Shown here in pieces: positions 19,449 to 29,336 of a stretch of 64,000 nt of DNA. This stretch comes from Pseudomonas sp. Au-Pse12. GTDB taxonomy: Bacteria; Pseudomonadota; Gammaproteobacteria; Pseudomonadales; Pseudomonadaceae. The stretch is from the NCBI RefSeq assembly GCF_021341665.1, contig NZ_JAJTTH010000004.1, forward strand, positions 590,635 to 654,634, given 5' to 3'. The stretch's first letter is position 1. Every line of letters starts with the position of its first letter. The translations under genes were made by a program, and so were the position numbers. The notes beneath the pieces are model-generated. The model was not told the DNA's origin and ran no database searches. It saw only the letters and a list, made by a program, of their open reading frames with translations.

Positions 19449-20720
19449 TCAGCCTTGATAGCTGATGTGCCCGTCCACCAGGGTGTAGCGCACCGCGCCC
19501 GGCAGGCTATGGCCGAGGAACGGGCAGTTCTCGCCCTTGGACAGCCAGCGCTCGCCAGCCACGGTGGAGCTGGCCGGGTCGAACAGCACCAGGTCCGCCG
19601 CGCTGCCGGCTGCCAGCTTGCCTGCCGGCAGGCGCAGCGCCTCGGCCGGGCCCGCACTTAGGCGCGCCAGCAGGGTCGGCAGGTCCAGCAGACCGTCCTG
19701 CACCAGGGTCAGGGCCAGGGGCAGCAACAGTTCGACGCTGCTGATGCCCGGCTCGGTGGCGCCGAACGGTGCCAGCTTGGCGTCGCGCTCATGGGGCTGG
19801 TGATGGCTGGAGATGGCTTGCACCACCCCGGACTTCACCGCTGCACGCAGGGCGTCACGGTCGGCCCGCGAGCGTAGCGGCGGCTGCACGTGATACAGGC
19901 TGGAGAAGTCGATCAGCGCCTCGTCGGTGAGGATCAGCTGATACAGCGCCACATCAGCGGTCACTGGCAGGCCGCGGGCCTGGGCCTGGGCAATCAGTTC
20001 CACGCCGCGGGCGCTGGTCAGCTGGCTGAAGTGGGCGCGCACGCCGCTCTGCTCCACCAGCAGCAGGTCCCGGGCCAGGGCCACGGTTTCCGCGCTTTCC
20101 GGGATACCCGGCAAACCGAGGAAGCTGGCGGTGGCGCCTTCGTGAGCCAGGCCGCCTTCGGCCAGGTCGCGGTCCTGGGAGTGGAAGATCACCGTCAGGT
20201 CGAAGGTGGCGGCGTATTCCAGGGCGCGGCACAGGGTGCGGGTGCTGCGGAAACCGTCCAGGCCATTGCCGAAGGCCACGCAACCGGCGTCACGCAGGGC
20301 TATCAGTTCGGCCAGCTGTTCGCCTTCTAGGCCCTTGCTCAAGGCGCCGATGGGGAACACCTTGCTGTTGCCGGCTTCGCGGGCACGGTCGAGGATCAGT
20401 TCGGCCACCGCCGAGGTGTCCAGGACCGGCTTGGTACGCGGTGGGCAGCACAGGCTGGTGACGCCACCGGCCGCGGCGGCGCGGGTTTCGCTGGCGATGC
20501 TGCCCTTGCGGCTGTAGCCCGGCTCGCGCAGGGCGACGCTCAGGTCCACCAGGCCGGGCGCGGCCACCAGGCCCTTGGCATCGAGGGTGGTGACAGCGTT
20601 GAAACCATTGGGGGCGGCGCCGATGGAGACGACCTTGCCGGCTTCCAGGTGCAGATCAGTGGTTTGATCCAGGCCGCTGCTTGGATCGATGACGCGGGCG
20701 CCGAGAATGCTGAGCTTCAC
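19449..20720 (-). CDS. pyrC': Dihydroorotase-like protein PyrC' (non-catalytic ATCase subunit)
   Basis: A 423-residue amidohydrolase-fold protein. Active dihydroorotases carry DxHxH near residue 60; here the equivalent position reads [11 protein letters not shown], so both metal-binding histidines are absent, while the rest of the fold (ITADVALY-like, [21 protein letters not shown]) is kept. This fits the inactive DHOase homologue that assembles with PyrB into the dodecameric aspartate transcarbamoylase of pseudomonads. It overlaps pyrB by four bases. The catalytic dihydroorotase must be encoded elsewhere. Confidence 0.92.
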   Translation of the reverse strand: MKLSILGARVIDPSSGLDQTTDLHLEAGKVVSIGAAPNGFNAVTTLDAKGLVAAPGLVDLSVALREPGYSRKGSIASETRAAAAGGVTSLCCPPRTKPVLDTSAVAELILDRAREAGNSKVFPIGALSKGLEGEQLAELIALRDAGCVAFGNGLDGFRSTRTLCRALEYAATFDLTVIFHSQDRDLAEGGLAHEGATASFLGLPGIPESAETVALARDLLLVEQSGVRAHFSQLTSARGVELIAQAQARGLPVTADVALYQLILTDEALIDFSSLYHVQPPLRSRADRDALRAAVKSGVVQAISSHHQPHERDAKLAPFGATEPGISSVELLLPLALTLVQDGLLDLPTLLARLSAGPAEALRLPAGKLAAGSAADLVLFDPASSTVAGERWLSKGENCPFLGHSLPGAVRYTLVDGHISYQG

Positions 20721-21721
20721 TGGGCGTTCTCCTGCTCGAATTGTCGCTGGGCGGTCTGCCCGCTCATGGCCATGGACAGTACCGCCATGCGCACTGCAAT
20801 GCCGTAGGTCACCTGGTTGAGGATCACCGAGTGCGGGCCGTCGGCCACCGCCGATTCGATCTCCACGCCGCGGTTGATCGGGCCCGGGTGCATGACGATG
20901 GCGTCGGGCTTGGCCCCGGCCAGGCGCGCGGTGGTCAGGCCGAACAGGCGGTAGAACTCGCCTTCGCTGGGCAGCAGGCCGCCCTGCATGCGCTCACGTT
21001 GCAGGCGCAGCATGATCACCACGTCCACGTCCTTCAGGCCTTCGGTCATGTCGGTGTAGACCTTGACCCCGTACTGCTCGATGCCGATGGGCAGCAGGGT
21101 CTTCGGCGCGATCACGCGGATGTCCGGGCAGCCGAGGGTTTTCAGCGCCAGCATGTTGGAGCGTGCCACCCGCGAGTGCAGGATGTCGCCGACGATGGCC
21201 ACCGAAAGGTTCTCGAAGCCACCTTTGTGCCGGCGGATGGTCAGCATGTCGAGCATGCCCTGGGTCGGGTGGGCGTGACGGCCGTCACCGCCGTTGATGA
21301 TCGCCACCTGCGGGCACACGTGTTCGGCAATGAAGTGCGCGGCGCCGGAGTCGCCGTGGCGCACCACGAACATGTCGGCGGCCATGGCTTCCAGGTTGCG
21401 CAGGGTGTCCAGCAGGGTTTCACCCTTGCTCGCCGAGGAGGTCGAGACATTCAGGGTGATCACGTCCGCCGACAGGCGCTGGGCCGCCAGTTCGAAGGTG
21501 GTGCGGGTTCGGGTGGAGTTTTCGAAGAACACGTTGCACACGGTCTTGCCGCGCAGCAGCGGGACTTTCTTCACCGCCCGGGCGCCGACTTCGAGGAACG
21601 AGTCGGCGGTGTCGAGGATTTCTGTCAGCAGCTCGCGGTTCAGGCCGTCGAGGGACAGGAAATGGCGCAGCTGGCCCTGATCGTTGAGCTGCAGCGGGCG
21701 CTTGGCGTCTAGAGGCGTCAT
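20717..21721 (-). CDS. pyrB: Aspartate carbamoyltransferase catalytic subunit PyrB
   Basis: A 334-residue enzyme joining carbamoyl phosphate and aspartate, the committed step of pyrimidine synthesis. The carbamoyl-phosphate loop [19 protein letters not shown] lies near residue 68, with [24 protein letters not shown] and [11 protein letters not shown] further on. The N-terminus is about 25 residues longer than in E. coli, which is known for the Pseudomonas-type enzyme that binds nucleotide effectors on PyrB itself. No pyrI is present; pyrC' follows with a four-base overlap. Confidence 0.97.
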   Translation of the reverse strand: MTPLDAKRPLQLNDQGQLRHFLSLDGLNRELLTEILDTADSFLEVGARAVKKVPLLRGKTVCNVFFENSTRTRTTFELAAQRLSADVITLNVSTSSASKGETLLDTLRNLEAMAADMFVVRHGDSGAAHFIAEHVCPQVAIINGGDGRHAHPTQGMLDMLTIRRHKGGFENLSVAIVGDILHSRVARSNMLALKTLGCPDIRVIAPKTLLPIGIEQYGVKVYTDMTEGLKDVDVVIMLRLQRERMQGGLLPSEGEFYRLFGLTTARLAGAKPDAIVMHPGPINRGVEIESAVADGPHSVILNQVTYGIAVRMAVLSMAMSGQTAQRQFEQENAQ

Positions 21722-21746
21722 CGCAATGGACTCTTAAAAGGGCGAG

Positions 21747-22253
21747 TTAGAGGGCGAGGTCTTGGAGCTCGAGTTGAAGCGGCGCAGGACCGGACAATTT
21801 TACCCGCTCGTGGGCGGCCAGCGACAGGGTCGCGCCCACCACATTCGGACGAATTGGCAGCTCGGCGGCGTTCAGGTCCAGCAGGCAGACCAGGGTCACG
21901 CTGGCCGGGCGGCCGTAGTCGAACAGTTCATTGAGGGCGGCGCGAATGGTCCGGCCGCTCATCAGCACGTCGTCGATCAGCACCAGGTGCTGGCCTTCGA
22001 TCTCGAACGGCAGCTCCGAAGGACGCACTTGCGGGTGCAGGCCGTTCTGGCTGAAGTCGTCACGGTAGAAGGACACGTCCAGAGTGCCCAGGGGCGCGTC
22101 GCTGCCCAGGGCTTCCAGCAGGGCCTGGGCCACCCAGACGCCGCCGGTACGGATACCGATGAAGCGTGGCTCGCTGATGGCGCGCTGGGCCAGGTGGGCG
22201 TTGAGATCAGTGGCCATCTGGCTGATCAGGGCGGCGGGATTGGGCAGGCTCAT
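21747..22253 (-). CDS. pyrR: Bifunctional pyr regulator / uracil phosphoribosyltransferase PyrR
   Basis: A 168-residue phosphoribosyltransferase-fold protein with the PRPP loop [16 protein letters not shown] and the hood region [14 protein letters not shown]. PyrR proteins regulate pyr genes and can have UPRTase activity. AAGGAG lies seven bases before the ATG. It heads the pyrR-pyrB-pyrC' group. I found no typical PyrR attenuator ahead of pyrB, so how it acts here is unclear. Confidence 0.93.
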   Translation of the reverse strand: MSLPNPAALISQMATDLNAHLAQRAISEPRFIGIRTGGVWVAQALLEALGSDAPLGTLDVSFYRDDFSQNGLHPQVRPSELPFEIEGQHLVLIDDVLMSGRTIRAALNELFDYGRPASVTLVCLLDLNAAELPIRPNVVGATLSLAAHERVKLSGPAPLQLELQDLAL

Positions 22254-22371
22254 GGTGGCTCCTTCGTGGGCTCGCGCCGGGTTGCCGGGCAGCGAGGCGC
22301 GTGGGACTTACGGCTGGTGTCGGGCCAGGAGACGCGCAGCCCGGGAGCCGTGCATCTTCAGGGTTCGGGTC

Positions 22372-22809
22372 TCAGGTGTTCAGCAGGCCGGCGTTTTCAT
22401 CGAGCCAGCCCTGCAGCAGCAGGGCCGCGGCGATGGCGTCCACCGGGTTGTCGCGGTAGCTGCCTTTCTGCCCGCCCCGGGCCAGGCGTTCGCCCTTGGC
22501 CTCGAAGGTGGTCAGGCGTTCATCGTGGGTATAGAAGGGCACATTGAAGCGGCCGTTCAGGCGTCGGGCGAATTTTTCGGCGCGCGCACACATGTCGCTG
22601 GGGCTGCCGTCCATGTTCAGCGGCAGGCCTACCACCACGGCATCGGGTTTCCATTCCTTGATCAGGGCTTCCACCTGATTCCAGTCCGGCACGCCGTTCT
22701 GCGCCTTGAGGGTGCACAGTTCGCGGGCCTGACCGGTGATGGCCTGGCCCACGGCGACGCCGATCTGCTTGGTGCCGTAGTCGAAGCCGAGGATCAGTCG
22801 CAAGGCCAT
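22372..22809 (-). CDS. ruvX: RuvX/YqgF, Holliday-junction-resolvase-like nuclease
   Basis: A 145-residue RNase H-fold protein. The first acidic residue lies in ILGFDYGTKQIGVAVG, followed by VVVGLPLNMDG, TFEAKGER and the C-terminal VDAIAAALLLQGWLDE. The family is essential in E. coli and acts in 16S rRNA 5' maturation; a resolvase activity has been reported in some bacteria. Its start shares one base with the yqgE stop (TGATG), so the two are coupled. Confidence 0.94.
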   Translation of the reverse strand: MALRLILGFDYGTKQIGVAVGQAITGQARELCTLKAQNGVPDWNQVEALIKEWKPDAVVVGLPLNMDGSPSDMCARAEKFARRLNGRFNVPFYTHDERLTTFEAKGERLARGGQKGSYRDNPVDAIAAALLLQGWLDENAGLLNT

Positions 22810-23378
22810 CAGGCGTGGCCCGCCTGGCTGGTGAGCAGGCTGAGGTTGACCCCCAGGTGCCGGGCGGCGGCTTCCAGGCGTAATTCGCTGCTGGTGTTGA
22901 ACAGGATGTCGGCGTCGAAGGGGCAGGTCAGCCAGGCGTTGTCCGCCAGCTCGGCTTCCAGTTGCCCGGCTTCCCAGCCGGCGTAGCCCAGGGCGATCAG
23001 GCTCTTGGCCGGGCCGACGCCGTCGGCGATGGCGAACAGCACATCCTGAGAGGTGGACAGGGACAGCCCTTCGAGCTCCACCGTGGCCTGGTAGACCGGG
23101 CCGCTGGGGTGCAGGACGAAGCCGCGATCGGTCTGCACCGGGCCGCCGCTGAAGATCGGCACGTGCTGGCACAGCAGCGACGGCTCTTCATCGGGGCGCA
23201 GTTGTTCGAGGATATCGGCCAGGTTCAGGTCCTGGGGCCGGTTGATCACCAGGCCCATGGCGCCACTGGCGTTGTGCTCGACGATGTAGGTCAAGGTCTG
23301 CGCAAAGTTCGGGTCGGCCATATGGGGCATGGCGATCAGGAAGTGATGCTTGAGATAGCTTGGGCTGACATTTTTCAT
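22809..23378 (-). CDS. algH: YqgE/AlgH family protein
   Basis: A 189-residue protein starting MKNVSPSYLKHHFLIAMPHM, with VEHNASGAMGLVINRP and SGGPVQTDRGFVLH, the hallmarks of UPF0301/AlgH. In P. aeruginosa algH was linked to alginate and virulence-factor control; the biochemical role is not known. The start at 23378 is fixed by the family N-terminus; the frame stays open upstream without family similarity. The stop shares a base with ruvX. Confidence 0.93.
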   Translation of the reverse strand: MKNVSPSYLKHHFLIAMPHMADPNFAQTLTYIVEHNASGAMGLVINRPQDLNLADILEQLRPDEEPSLLCQHVPIFSGGPVQTDRGFVLHPSGPVYQATVELEGLSLSTSQDVLFAIADGVGPAKSLIALGYAGWEAGQLEAELADNAWLTCPFDADILFNTSSELRLEAAARHLGVNLSLLTSQAGHA

Positions 23379-23432
23379 GAGCGCTAGTGTGGCGGTGGCG
23401 GGGCCGGCTGACAAGCGCCAGCCTTTTGCAGG

Positions 23433-23448
23433 CGCTGGCTTGCCAGCG
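23433..23448. repeat. REP-type palindrome CGCTGGC-TT-GCCAGCG
   Basis: A GCTGGC-core inverted repeat, preceded by a related CGCCAGCC segment at about 23414. It lies between the yqgE start and the tonB stop, which are in the same direction, so it separates two transcription units. Confidence 0.8.
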
Positions 23449-23493
23449 TGAAGGTTGCATCGGTCTTGCGGGCTTCTGCGGGAAGGGGCGGGA

Positions 23494-24393
23494 TCAGTTG
23501 CTGGACAGCTTGTCGCCCCGGGCGAAGCGCCAGGTGCGGATGATTTCCAGGCGGTCGATGTCCGACAGATCACCGGTAAAGGGCGCGAACGGCGCGGCCA
23601 GGCGCACGATGCGCTGGGCGGCCTGGTCCAGCAGCGGCTGGCCGGAGGATTCCAGCACCAGCACCTCGTACAGCGAGCCATCGCGGTTGATCGAGACCAT
23701 CAGCCGCAAATTGCCGTAGATCTGCTTGCGTCGCGCTTCTTCGGGGTAGTTGAGGTTGCCGATGCGCTCGACCTTCTTGCGCCATTCGTCCTTATACCAG
23801 GCGCCCTTGTCGCGCATGGTGGAGGCGGCGCTCAGGCGGTGGATGCGCGGTCGCTTGGCATACAGCTGCTGTTCGTTGGCCAGCTCGGCTTCCAGGCTGG
23901 AAATCTCGCTGGACAGCTGCGAGCTGTCGAACGTCGGGGTGGCGGCTTTGGGCGTGGGGTCTTTCCTGACCTCTTCACGCTGGGTCACGGTCTTTTTCGG
24001 TTTCGGCGCGGTGGTGGCCACGGCCGCCTTGGGCGCGGCTTCCTTGACTTCAGGCTTGACCGAAGGTGGTGGCACCACCTTCTTTACCGCGTTGTCCTGG
24101 AACGGCGCGATTTCGGTGGTTTTCGGAATGGCCTTCTTGTCCAGGGTGCCACTGCCTTCCTGGTGGTCCTGGGCGAGAAAGTCGGCCTTCTTCGGCTTGG
24201 TCTCGCTCTTGAAGGTGGCCAGGGTGATTTCCAGGGTCTTGCTGATGGCCTTGGGTTCGGCGAAGGAAAAGCCCAGGCCGAGGATCAGGGCCAGGTGCAG
24301 GAGCGCCGCCAGGAACAGGGTAAATCCCAGGCGATCGGCCGCGCGCACGCCGCCATGGGCCAGCTCGGGGGGCAGATCGTACGGGAGGCTCAT
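23494..24393 (-). CDS. Energy transducer TonB (TonB3-like)
   Basis: A 299-residue protein with a cytoplasmic N-terminus, one membrane helix (LGFTLFLAALLHLALILGLGF, residues about 22-43), a long Pro/Lys-rich periplasmic spacer, and a C-terminal TonB domain (IGNLNYPEEARRKQIYGNLRLMVSINRDG). TonB proteins pass proton-motive force to outer-membrane transporters. No exbB/exbD are adjacent. The position next to gshB and the pil-chp genes is that of P. aeruginosa tonB3, which affects twitching motility. An upstream in-frame TTG is not used; ATG 24393 is first. Confidence 0.88.
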   Translation of the reverse strand: MSLPYDLPPELAHGGVRAADRLGFTLFLAALLHLALILGLGFSFAEPKAISKTLEITLATFKSETKPKKADFLAQDHQEGSGTLDKKAIPKTTEIAPFQDNAVKKVVPPPSVKPEVKEAAPKAAVATTAPKPKKTVTQREEVRKDPTPKAATPTFDSSQLSSEISSLEAELANEQQLYAKRPRIHRLSAASTMRDKGAWYKDEWRKKVERIGNLNYPEEARRKQIYGNLRLMVSINRDGSLYEVLVLESSGQPLLDQAAQRIVRLAAPFAPFTGDLSDIDRLEIIRTWRFARGDKLSSN

Positions 24394-24522
24394 CGGCGGT
24401 TCGACATCACAGGAGGCATCACACAACCAACATCACGGTTTCACAGGCGGCGCATGATAACGCAATGTTGGTTTCAAGCCTCGAGTGCCAAGCTTCAAGC
24501 GACAAGCTGCAGGTGACGCAGA

Positions 24523-25494
24523 TCAAGCTTGCGGCTTGTTGCTGGCGGCTTGCAGCTTGCGTTCGATGGCATCCATCAGCAGCGCGCCGATCTGGGTGCC
24601 GAAGGCATTGTCGATTTCACGGATGCAGGTCGGGCTGGTGACGTTGATTTCCGTCAGGTGCTCGCCAATCACGTCGAGGCCGACGAACAGCAAGCCCTTG
24701 GCCCGCAGGGTCGGGCCGACCTGGGCGGCGATCCAACGGTCCTTGTCGCTCAGTGGGCGGGCTTCGCCACGACCGCCGGCGGCCAGGTTGCCACGGGTTT
24801 CGCCGGCCGCCGGGATGCGCGCCAGGCAGTAATCCACCGGTTCGCCGTCGATCATCAGGATGCGCTTGTCGCCGTCCTTGATCGCCGGCAGGTAGGCCTG
24901 GGCCATGATCTGCTGGCTGCCGAGCACGGTCAGGGTTTCGAGGATCACCGAGAGGTTCGGGTCGCCGGCGCGGTGACGGAAGATCGAGGTACCGCCCATG
25001 CCGTCCAGAGGCTTGAGGATCACGTCGCCATGCTCGGCGGCGAATTCACGCAATACATCGGCGCGACGGCTGACCACGGTAGGCGGGGTGCACTGCGGGA
25101 ACAGCGTGGCGAACAGCTTTTCATTGCAGTCGCGCAGGCTCTGGGGCTTGTTGACCACCAGCACGCCGGCGCTTTCGGCCTGTTCCAGCAGGTAGGTGGA
25201 GTAGACGAACTCCATGTCGAACGGCGGGTCCTTGCGCATCAGGATCACGTCCAGATCGCTCAGCGGGCAGTCGATCTCGGCGTCCAGCTCGAACCATTTT
25301 TCCGGGTTGGCGAAGACCTGCAACGGACGCATGCGCGCCCGCGCCACGCCGGCGCCCTGGTACAGGTCGCGCTGTTCCATATAGAAGAGGGTCCAGCCGC
25401 GCTCCTGGGCGGCCAGCAGCATGGCCAGCGAGCTGTCCTTCTTGTAGGAGATGCTGGCGATAGGGTCCATGACAATCCCGACGCGAACGCTCAT
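24523..25494 (-). CDS. gshB: Glutathione synthetase GshB
   Basis: A 323-residue ATP-grasp enzyme that adds glycine to gamma-glutamylcysteine. Visible are the N-terminal VGIVMDPIASISYKKDSSLA, the substrate region LMRKDPPFDMEFVYSTYLL, the ATP-grasp loop LKPLDGMGGTSIFR, and ARIPAAGETRGNLAAGGRGE with NVTSPTCIREID near the end. The last few codons run into a run of AAGCTTG-type repeats (24525-24560), which may have altered the C-terminus. It is divergent from pilG by 236 bases. Confidence 0.96.
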   Translation of the reverse strand: MSVRVGIVMDPIASISYKKDSSLAMLLAAQERGWTLFYMEQRDLYQGAGVARARMRPLQVFANPEKWFELDAEIDCPLSDLDVILMRKDPPFDMEFVYSTYLLEQAESAGVLVVNKPQSLRDCNEKLFATLFPQCTPPTVVSRRADVLREFAAEHGDVILKPLDGMGGTSIFRHRAGDPNLSVILETLTVLGSQQIMAQAYLPAIKDGDKRILMIDGEPVDYCLARIPAAGETRGNLAAGGRGEARPLSDKDRWIAAQVGPTLRAKGLLFVGLDVIGEHLTEINVTSPTCIREIDNAFGTQIGALLMDAIERKLQAASNKPQA

Positions 25495-25730
25495 GGGTGG
25501 ATTCCTTTAAGAAAATGAGTGGAAGCGAGGCAAAAAAAGTGGCGTCAGAGTGGCGCTGACAGGGGCCTGGGTCAAGGAAAAACCACTGCCTGGCGTGGTC
25601 CATAGATTGCAGAGGGGAGAGTGTGCTAAAAAGGCTCGCATGCCCGGCCGAGGCCTTGAAGTTCAAGGGTTTGGGGCATTGGCCCGTGGTACCGGATCAA
25701 ATCATTCGCTGGGGCGATGGCAGAGCAGAT

Positions 25731-26135
25731 ATGGAACAGCATTCCAACGCCTTGAAGGTGATGGTGATCGACGATTCGAAGACGATTCGCCGCACGGCCG
25801 AAATGCTGCTGAAGAACGTCGGTTGTGAAGTCATCACTGCAGTGGACGGCTTCGAGGCCCTGTCGAAGATCGTCGACCACCACCCCGGCATCATTTTCGT
25901 CGACATCATGATGCCGCGGCTCGACGGTTATCAGACCTGCGCGTTGGTGAAGAACAACAGCGCGTTCAAGTCCATCCCGGTGATCATGCTGTCCTCCAAG
26001 GATGGCCTGTTCGACAAGGCCAAGGGGCGCATCGTCGGCTCCGATCAGTTTTTGACCAAACCCTTCAGCAAGGAAGAACTGCTGAGCGCGATCAAGGCCC
26101 ATGTCCCGGACTTTGTTGCGCTTGCGCCACAGTAG
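25731..26135 (+). CDS. pilG: Twitching motility response regulator PilG
   Basis: A 134-residue single-domain receiver. MVIDDSKTIRRTAEML holds the acidic pocket, the phospho-accepting aspartate is in IIFVDIMMPRLDG, and the conserved Thr/Ser and Lys are in IMLSSKDG and FLTKPFSKEE. In P. aeruginosa PilG promotes pilus extension and acts with the ChpA kinase. The start at 25731 (MEQHSNALK) is chosen by family length. First gene of the pilGHIJ-chpAC operon. Confidence 0.96.
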   Translation: MEQHSNALKVMVIDDSKTIRRTAEMLLKNVGCEVITAVDGFEALSKIVDHHPGIIFVDIMMPRLDGYQTCALVKNNSAFKSIPVIMLSSKDGLFDKAKGRIVGSDQFLTKPFSKEELLSAIKAHVPDFVALAPQ

Positions 26136-26192
26136 ACACGCACAGCGACGCCCGGCCAGCAGGCCGCGCGCCTATACCGTATGGGGAAGACC

Positions 26193-26558
26193 ATGGCTCG
26201 TATTCTGATCGTCGATGACTCGCCGACTGAAATGTACAAACTCACCGGCATGCTGGAAAAGCACGGCCATGAAGTGCTCAAGGCCGAGAACGGCGCCGAT
26301 GGCGTGGCCCTGGCCCGTGAGGAAAAGCCCGACGCGGTGCTGATGGACATCGTCATGCCCGGCCTCAACGGCTTCCAGGCTACCCGCCAGTTGACCAAGG
26401 ACGCCGAGACCAGCCATATCCCGGTGATCATCATCACCACCAAGGATCAGGAAACCGACAAGGTCTGGGGCACCCGCCAGGGCGCCAAGGACTACCTGAC
26501 CAAGCCGGTGGATGAAGAAACCCTGATCAAGACCCTGAACAACGTCCTGGCCGGCTGA
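26193..26558 (+). CDS. pilH: Twitching motility response regulator PilH
   Basis: A 121-residue CheY-like receiver starting MARILIVDDSPTEMYKL, with the phosphorylation aspartate in AVLMDIVMPGLNG and the lysine in DYLTKPVDEE. PilH opposes PilG, favouring retraction or acting as a phosphate sink. GGGGAAGA lies just before the ATG at 26193, which decides this start over the upstream ATG at 26181. It is the normal second gene of the operon. Confidence 0.96.
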   Translation: MARILIVDDSPTEMYKLTGMLEKHGHEVLKAENGADGVALAREEKPDAVLMDIVMPGLNGFQATRQLTKDAETSHIPVIIITTKDQETDKVWGTRQGAKDYLTKPVDEETLIKTLNNVLAG

Positions 26559-26568
26559 CTGCCGGGCC

Positions 26569-27108
26569 ATGAGCGAATCCCAGACCGCCTTCGAGCTGCT
26601 GCTGGAGATCGACCAGCGCTGCCGCCTGCTGGCCGCCGACCTGCCGTCCCAGGAAACCCGCCAGCACCGTTGGAGCGGCATCGGTTTTCGCCTGGGCGAG
26701 CATTGGTACGTGGCCGCCATGGGCGAGATCAGCGAGGTGCTGCACGAACCGCGCTACACCTTGCTGCCGGGGGTCAAACCCTGGGTCAAGGGCGTGGCCA
26801 ACCTGCGCGGACGGCTGCTGCCGATCATGGACCTGTGCGGCTTCTTTGGCCGTGAGCTGTCGCCCCTGCGCAAGCAGCGGCGGGTGCTGGTGGTGGAGTA
26901 CAAGGAGCTGTTTGCCGGCCTGCTGGTGGACGAAGTGGCCGGGTTGCAGCATTTCGCCCAGGACAGCCTGGAGCCCGGCATCACCGACTTCGCCGACGCC
27001 GCGGTCAATCCCTACTTGCAGGGGCAGTTCCGTCGCGATCAGGTCTGGCAGGTGTTCAGCCCGTTCGCCCTGGCCCGCTCGCCGGGCTTCCTGGAGGTGG
27101 CGGCGTGA
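26569..27108 (+). CDS. pilI: CheW-like coupling protein PilI
   Basis: A 179-residue protein with a CheW domain. The core features GIGFRLGEHWYVAAMGEISEVLHEP, VKGVANLRGRLLPIMDLCGFFG and LLVDEVAGLQHF are visible. It links the PilJ receptor to ChpA. It starts ten bases after pilH; a 140-base gap without a gene separates it from pilJ. Confidence 0.95.
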   Translation: MSESQTAFELLLEIDQRCRLLAADLPSQETRQHRWSGIGFRLGEHWYVAAMGEISEVLHEPRYTLLPGVKPWVKGVANLRGRLLPIMDLCGFFGRELSPLRKQRRVLVVEYKELFAGLLVDEVAGLQHFAQDSLEPGITDFADAAVNPYLQGQFRRDQVWQVFSPFALARSPGFLEVAA

Positions 27109-27248
27109 TCGGTGCGCCGGCGTCTGCATCCGCCGTTTGCAGTGCCACGGGAAACGCGTGTTTCCCTGGATCAACCCATGCTGCCCCGGCGCTGCGCACG
27201 CCCTGGGCACCTGAATGCGGGACCGCCCGCTCGCCACAGGCCTGATCG

Positions 27249-29312
27249 ATGACCAAAGCCAAAACCGGCAAGCCCCTGGAAGGCTCCCGCAGTCGCTCGC
27301 AGATCATCGTGCTGTTCATCGCACTGATCGTGTTCATCATGCTGCTGTTCGCCAACTTCGCTTACCTCAATACCCAGGCCACCTACGACAAGCAGTACAT
27401 CGGCCATGCCGGCGAGCTGCGGGTGCTGTCCCAGCGCATTGCCAAGAACGCCACCGAGGCGGCGGCGGGCAAGGCCGCGGCGTTCAAGCTGCTGGGGGAT
27501 GCGCGCAACGATTTTGCCCGGCGCTGGGGCTACCTGAAGAAAGGCGACCCGGACACCGGCCTGCCCGGGGCGCCAGTGGCATTGCGCCAGGAAATGCGCG
27601 CGGTGCAGCTGGATTGGGAAAAGCTGCTGAAGAACACCGATGCGATCCTCGCCAGCGAGCAGACCGTGCTGTCGCTGCATCAGGTGGCCGCGACCCTGGC
27701 GGAAACCGTGCCGCAGTTGCAGGTGGAATATGAAAAGGTCGTCGAGATCCTGCTCCAGCGCGGCGCTCCGGCGGCCCAGGTGGCCATGGCCCAGCGCCAG
27801 TCGCTGCTGGCCGAGCGGATTCTCGGCGCCGTCAACACGGTGCTGGCCGGCGACGAAAACGCGGTGCAGGCCGCCGACGCCTTTGGCCGTGATGCGGCGC
27901 GTTTCGGCCAGGTGCTCAACGGCATGCTGCAAGGCAACCCGGGGTTGAAGATCAGCCAGGTCGAGGACCCGGATGCCCGGGCCCGGCTGGCGGAAATTTC
28001 CGAATTGTTCGAGTTCGTCTCCGGCTCCGTGGACGAGATCCTCGAAACCTCCCCCGAGCTGTTCCAGGTCCGCGAATCGGCGAGCAACATCTTCAGCCTG
28101 TCGCAGACCCTGCTGGACGAAGCCTCGCTGCTGGCCACCGGCTTCGAGAACCTGGCCGGCAGCCGCAAGCTGGACACCATCGGCGGCTATGTCCTGGGCC
28201 TGCTGGCGCTGGCGTCGATCATCCTCATCGGCCTGGTGATGGTCCGCGAGACCAACCGCCAGCTGCAGGAAACCGCCGAGAAGAACGAGCGCAACCAGAA
28301 CGCGATCATGCGCCTGCTCGACGAGATCGAGGACCTGGCCGACGGTGACCTGACAGTGACCGCCTCGGTCACCGAGGATTTCACCGGGACCATCGCCGAC
28401 TCCATCAACTATTCCGTCGACCAGCTACGCGACCTGGTGGCCACCATCAACCTCACGGCGGGTCAGGTGGCCGGCGCGGTGCAGGAAACCCAGGCCACCG
28501 CCATGCAGCTGGCTGAAGCCTCGGAGCACCAGGCCCAGCAGATTTCCGAAGCCTCCACGGCGATCAACGAAATGGCCCAGTCCATCGATCAGGTGTCGGC
28601 CAACGCCGCCGAGTCCTCGGCGGTGGCCGAGCGCTCGGTGGAAATCGCCAACAAGGGCAACGAGGTGGTGCACAACACCATCCACGGCATGGATAACATC
28701 CGCGAGCAGATCCAGGACACCGCCAAGCGCATCAAGCGCCTGGGCGAGTCGTCCCAGGAAATCGGCGACATCGTCAGCCTGATCGACGACATTGCCGACC
28801 AGACCAACATCCTTGCCCTCAACGCGGCGATCCAGGCCTCCATGGCCGGTGACGCCGGGCGCGGCTTTGCCGTGGTGGCCGACGAAGTGCAGCGGCTGGC
28901 GGAACGTTCCTCGGCGGCCACGCGGCAGATCGAGACCCTGGTGCGGGCGATCCAGACCGACACCAACGAGGCGGTGATTTCCATGGAGCAGACCACCACC
29001 GAAGTGGTGCGTGGCGCGCGCCTGGCCCAGGACGCGGGCGTGGCCCTGGAAGAGATCGAAGGCGTGTCCAAGACCCTGGCGGCGCTGATCCAGAGCATTT
29101 CCAACGCGGCCCAGCAGCAGACCTCGTCGGCCGGGCAGATTTCCCTGACCATGAACGTGATCCAGCAGATCACCTCGCAGACTTCGTCCGGCTCCACCGC
29201 CACCGCCGAGAGCATCGGCAACCTGGCGAAAATGGCCAGCCAGTTGCGCCGCTCGGTGTCCGGCTTCACCTTGCCGGCCACCCGGGGCCCGGCCCCGAAT
29301 GACAACCGCTGA
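27249..29312 (+). CDS. pilJ: Type IV pilus chemoreceptor PilJ
   Basis: A 687-residue methyl-accepting receptor. The first membrane helix is at about residues 18-40, a periplasmic type IV pili methyl-accepting domain follows (two PilJ-N modules, including [15 protein letters not shown] and [15 protein letters not shown]), then a second helix near residue 315, a HAMP region, and the signalling domain with the hairpin tip [20 protein letters not shown]. Length is close to the P. aeruginosa protein. No adjacent methyltransferase or methylesterase gene exists here. Confidence 0.96.
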   Translation: MTKAKTGKPLEGSRSRSQIIVLFIALIVFIMLLFANFAYLNTQATYDKQYIGHAGELRVLSQRIAKNATEAAAGKAAAFKLLGDARNDFARRWGYLKKGDPDTGLPGAPVALRQEMRAVQLDWEKLLKNTDAILASEQTVLSLHQVAATLAETVPQLQVEYEKVVEILLQRGAPAAQVAMAQRQSLLAERILGAVNTVLAGDENAVQAADAFGRDAARFGQVLNGMLQGNPGLKISQVEDPDARARLAEISELFEFVSGSVDEILETSPELFQVRESASNIFSLSQTLLDEASLLATGFENLAGSRKLDTIGGYVLGLLALASIILIGLVMVRETNRQLQETAEKNERNQNAIMRLLDEIEDLADGDLTVTASVTEDFTGTIADSINYSVDQLRDLVATINLTAGQVAGAVQETQATAMQLAEASEHQAQQISEASTAINEMAQSIDQVSANAAESSAVAERSVEIANKGNEVVHNTIHGMDNIREQIQDTAKRIKRLGESSQEIGDIVSLIDDIADQTNILALNAAIQASMAGDAGRGFAVVADEVQRLAERSSAATRQIETLVRAIQTDTNEAVISMEQTTTEVVRGARLAQDAGVALEEIEGVSKTLAALIQSISNAAQQQTSSAGQISLTMNVIQQITSQTSSGSTATAESIGNLAKMASQLRRSVSGFTLPATRGPAPNDNR

Positions 29313-29336
29313 CACAAGGCTTTGACTGGAATGGTG

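Noticed and set aside
22254..22371. A pyr-type attenuator between ruvX and pyrR
   Set aside because: I could find no terminator/antiterminator pair or U-rich leader in this stretch.
24480..24560. CRISPR-like array at the gshB end (AAGCTTG-type repeats)
   Set aside because: The repeated words are short, irregularly spaced and partly coding; there are no uniform spacers and no cas genes.
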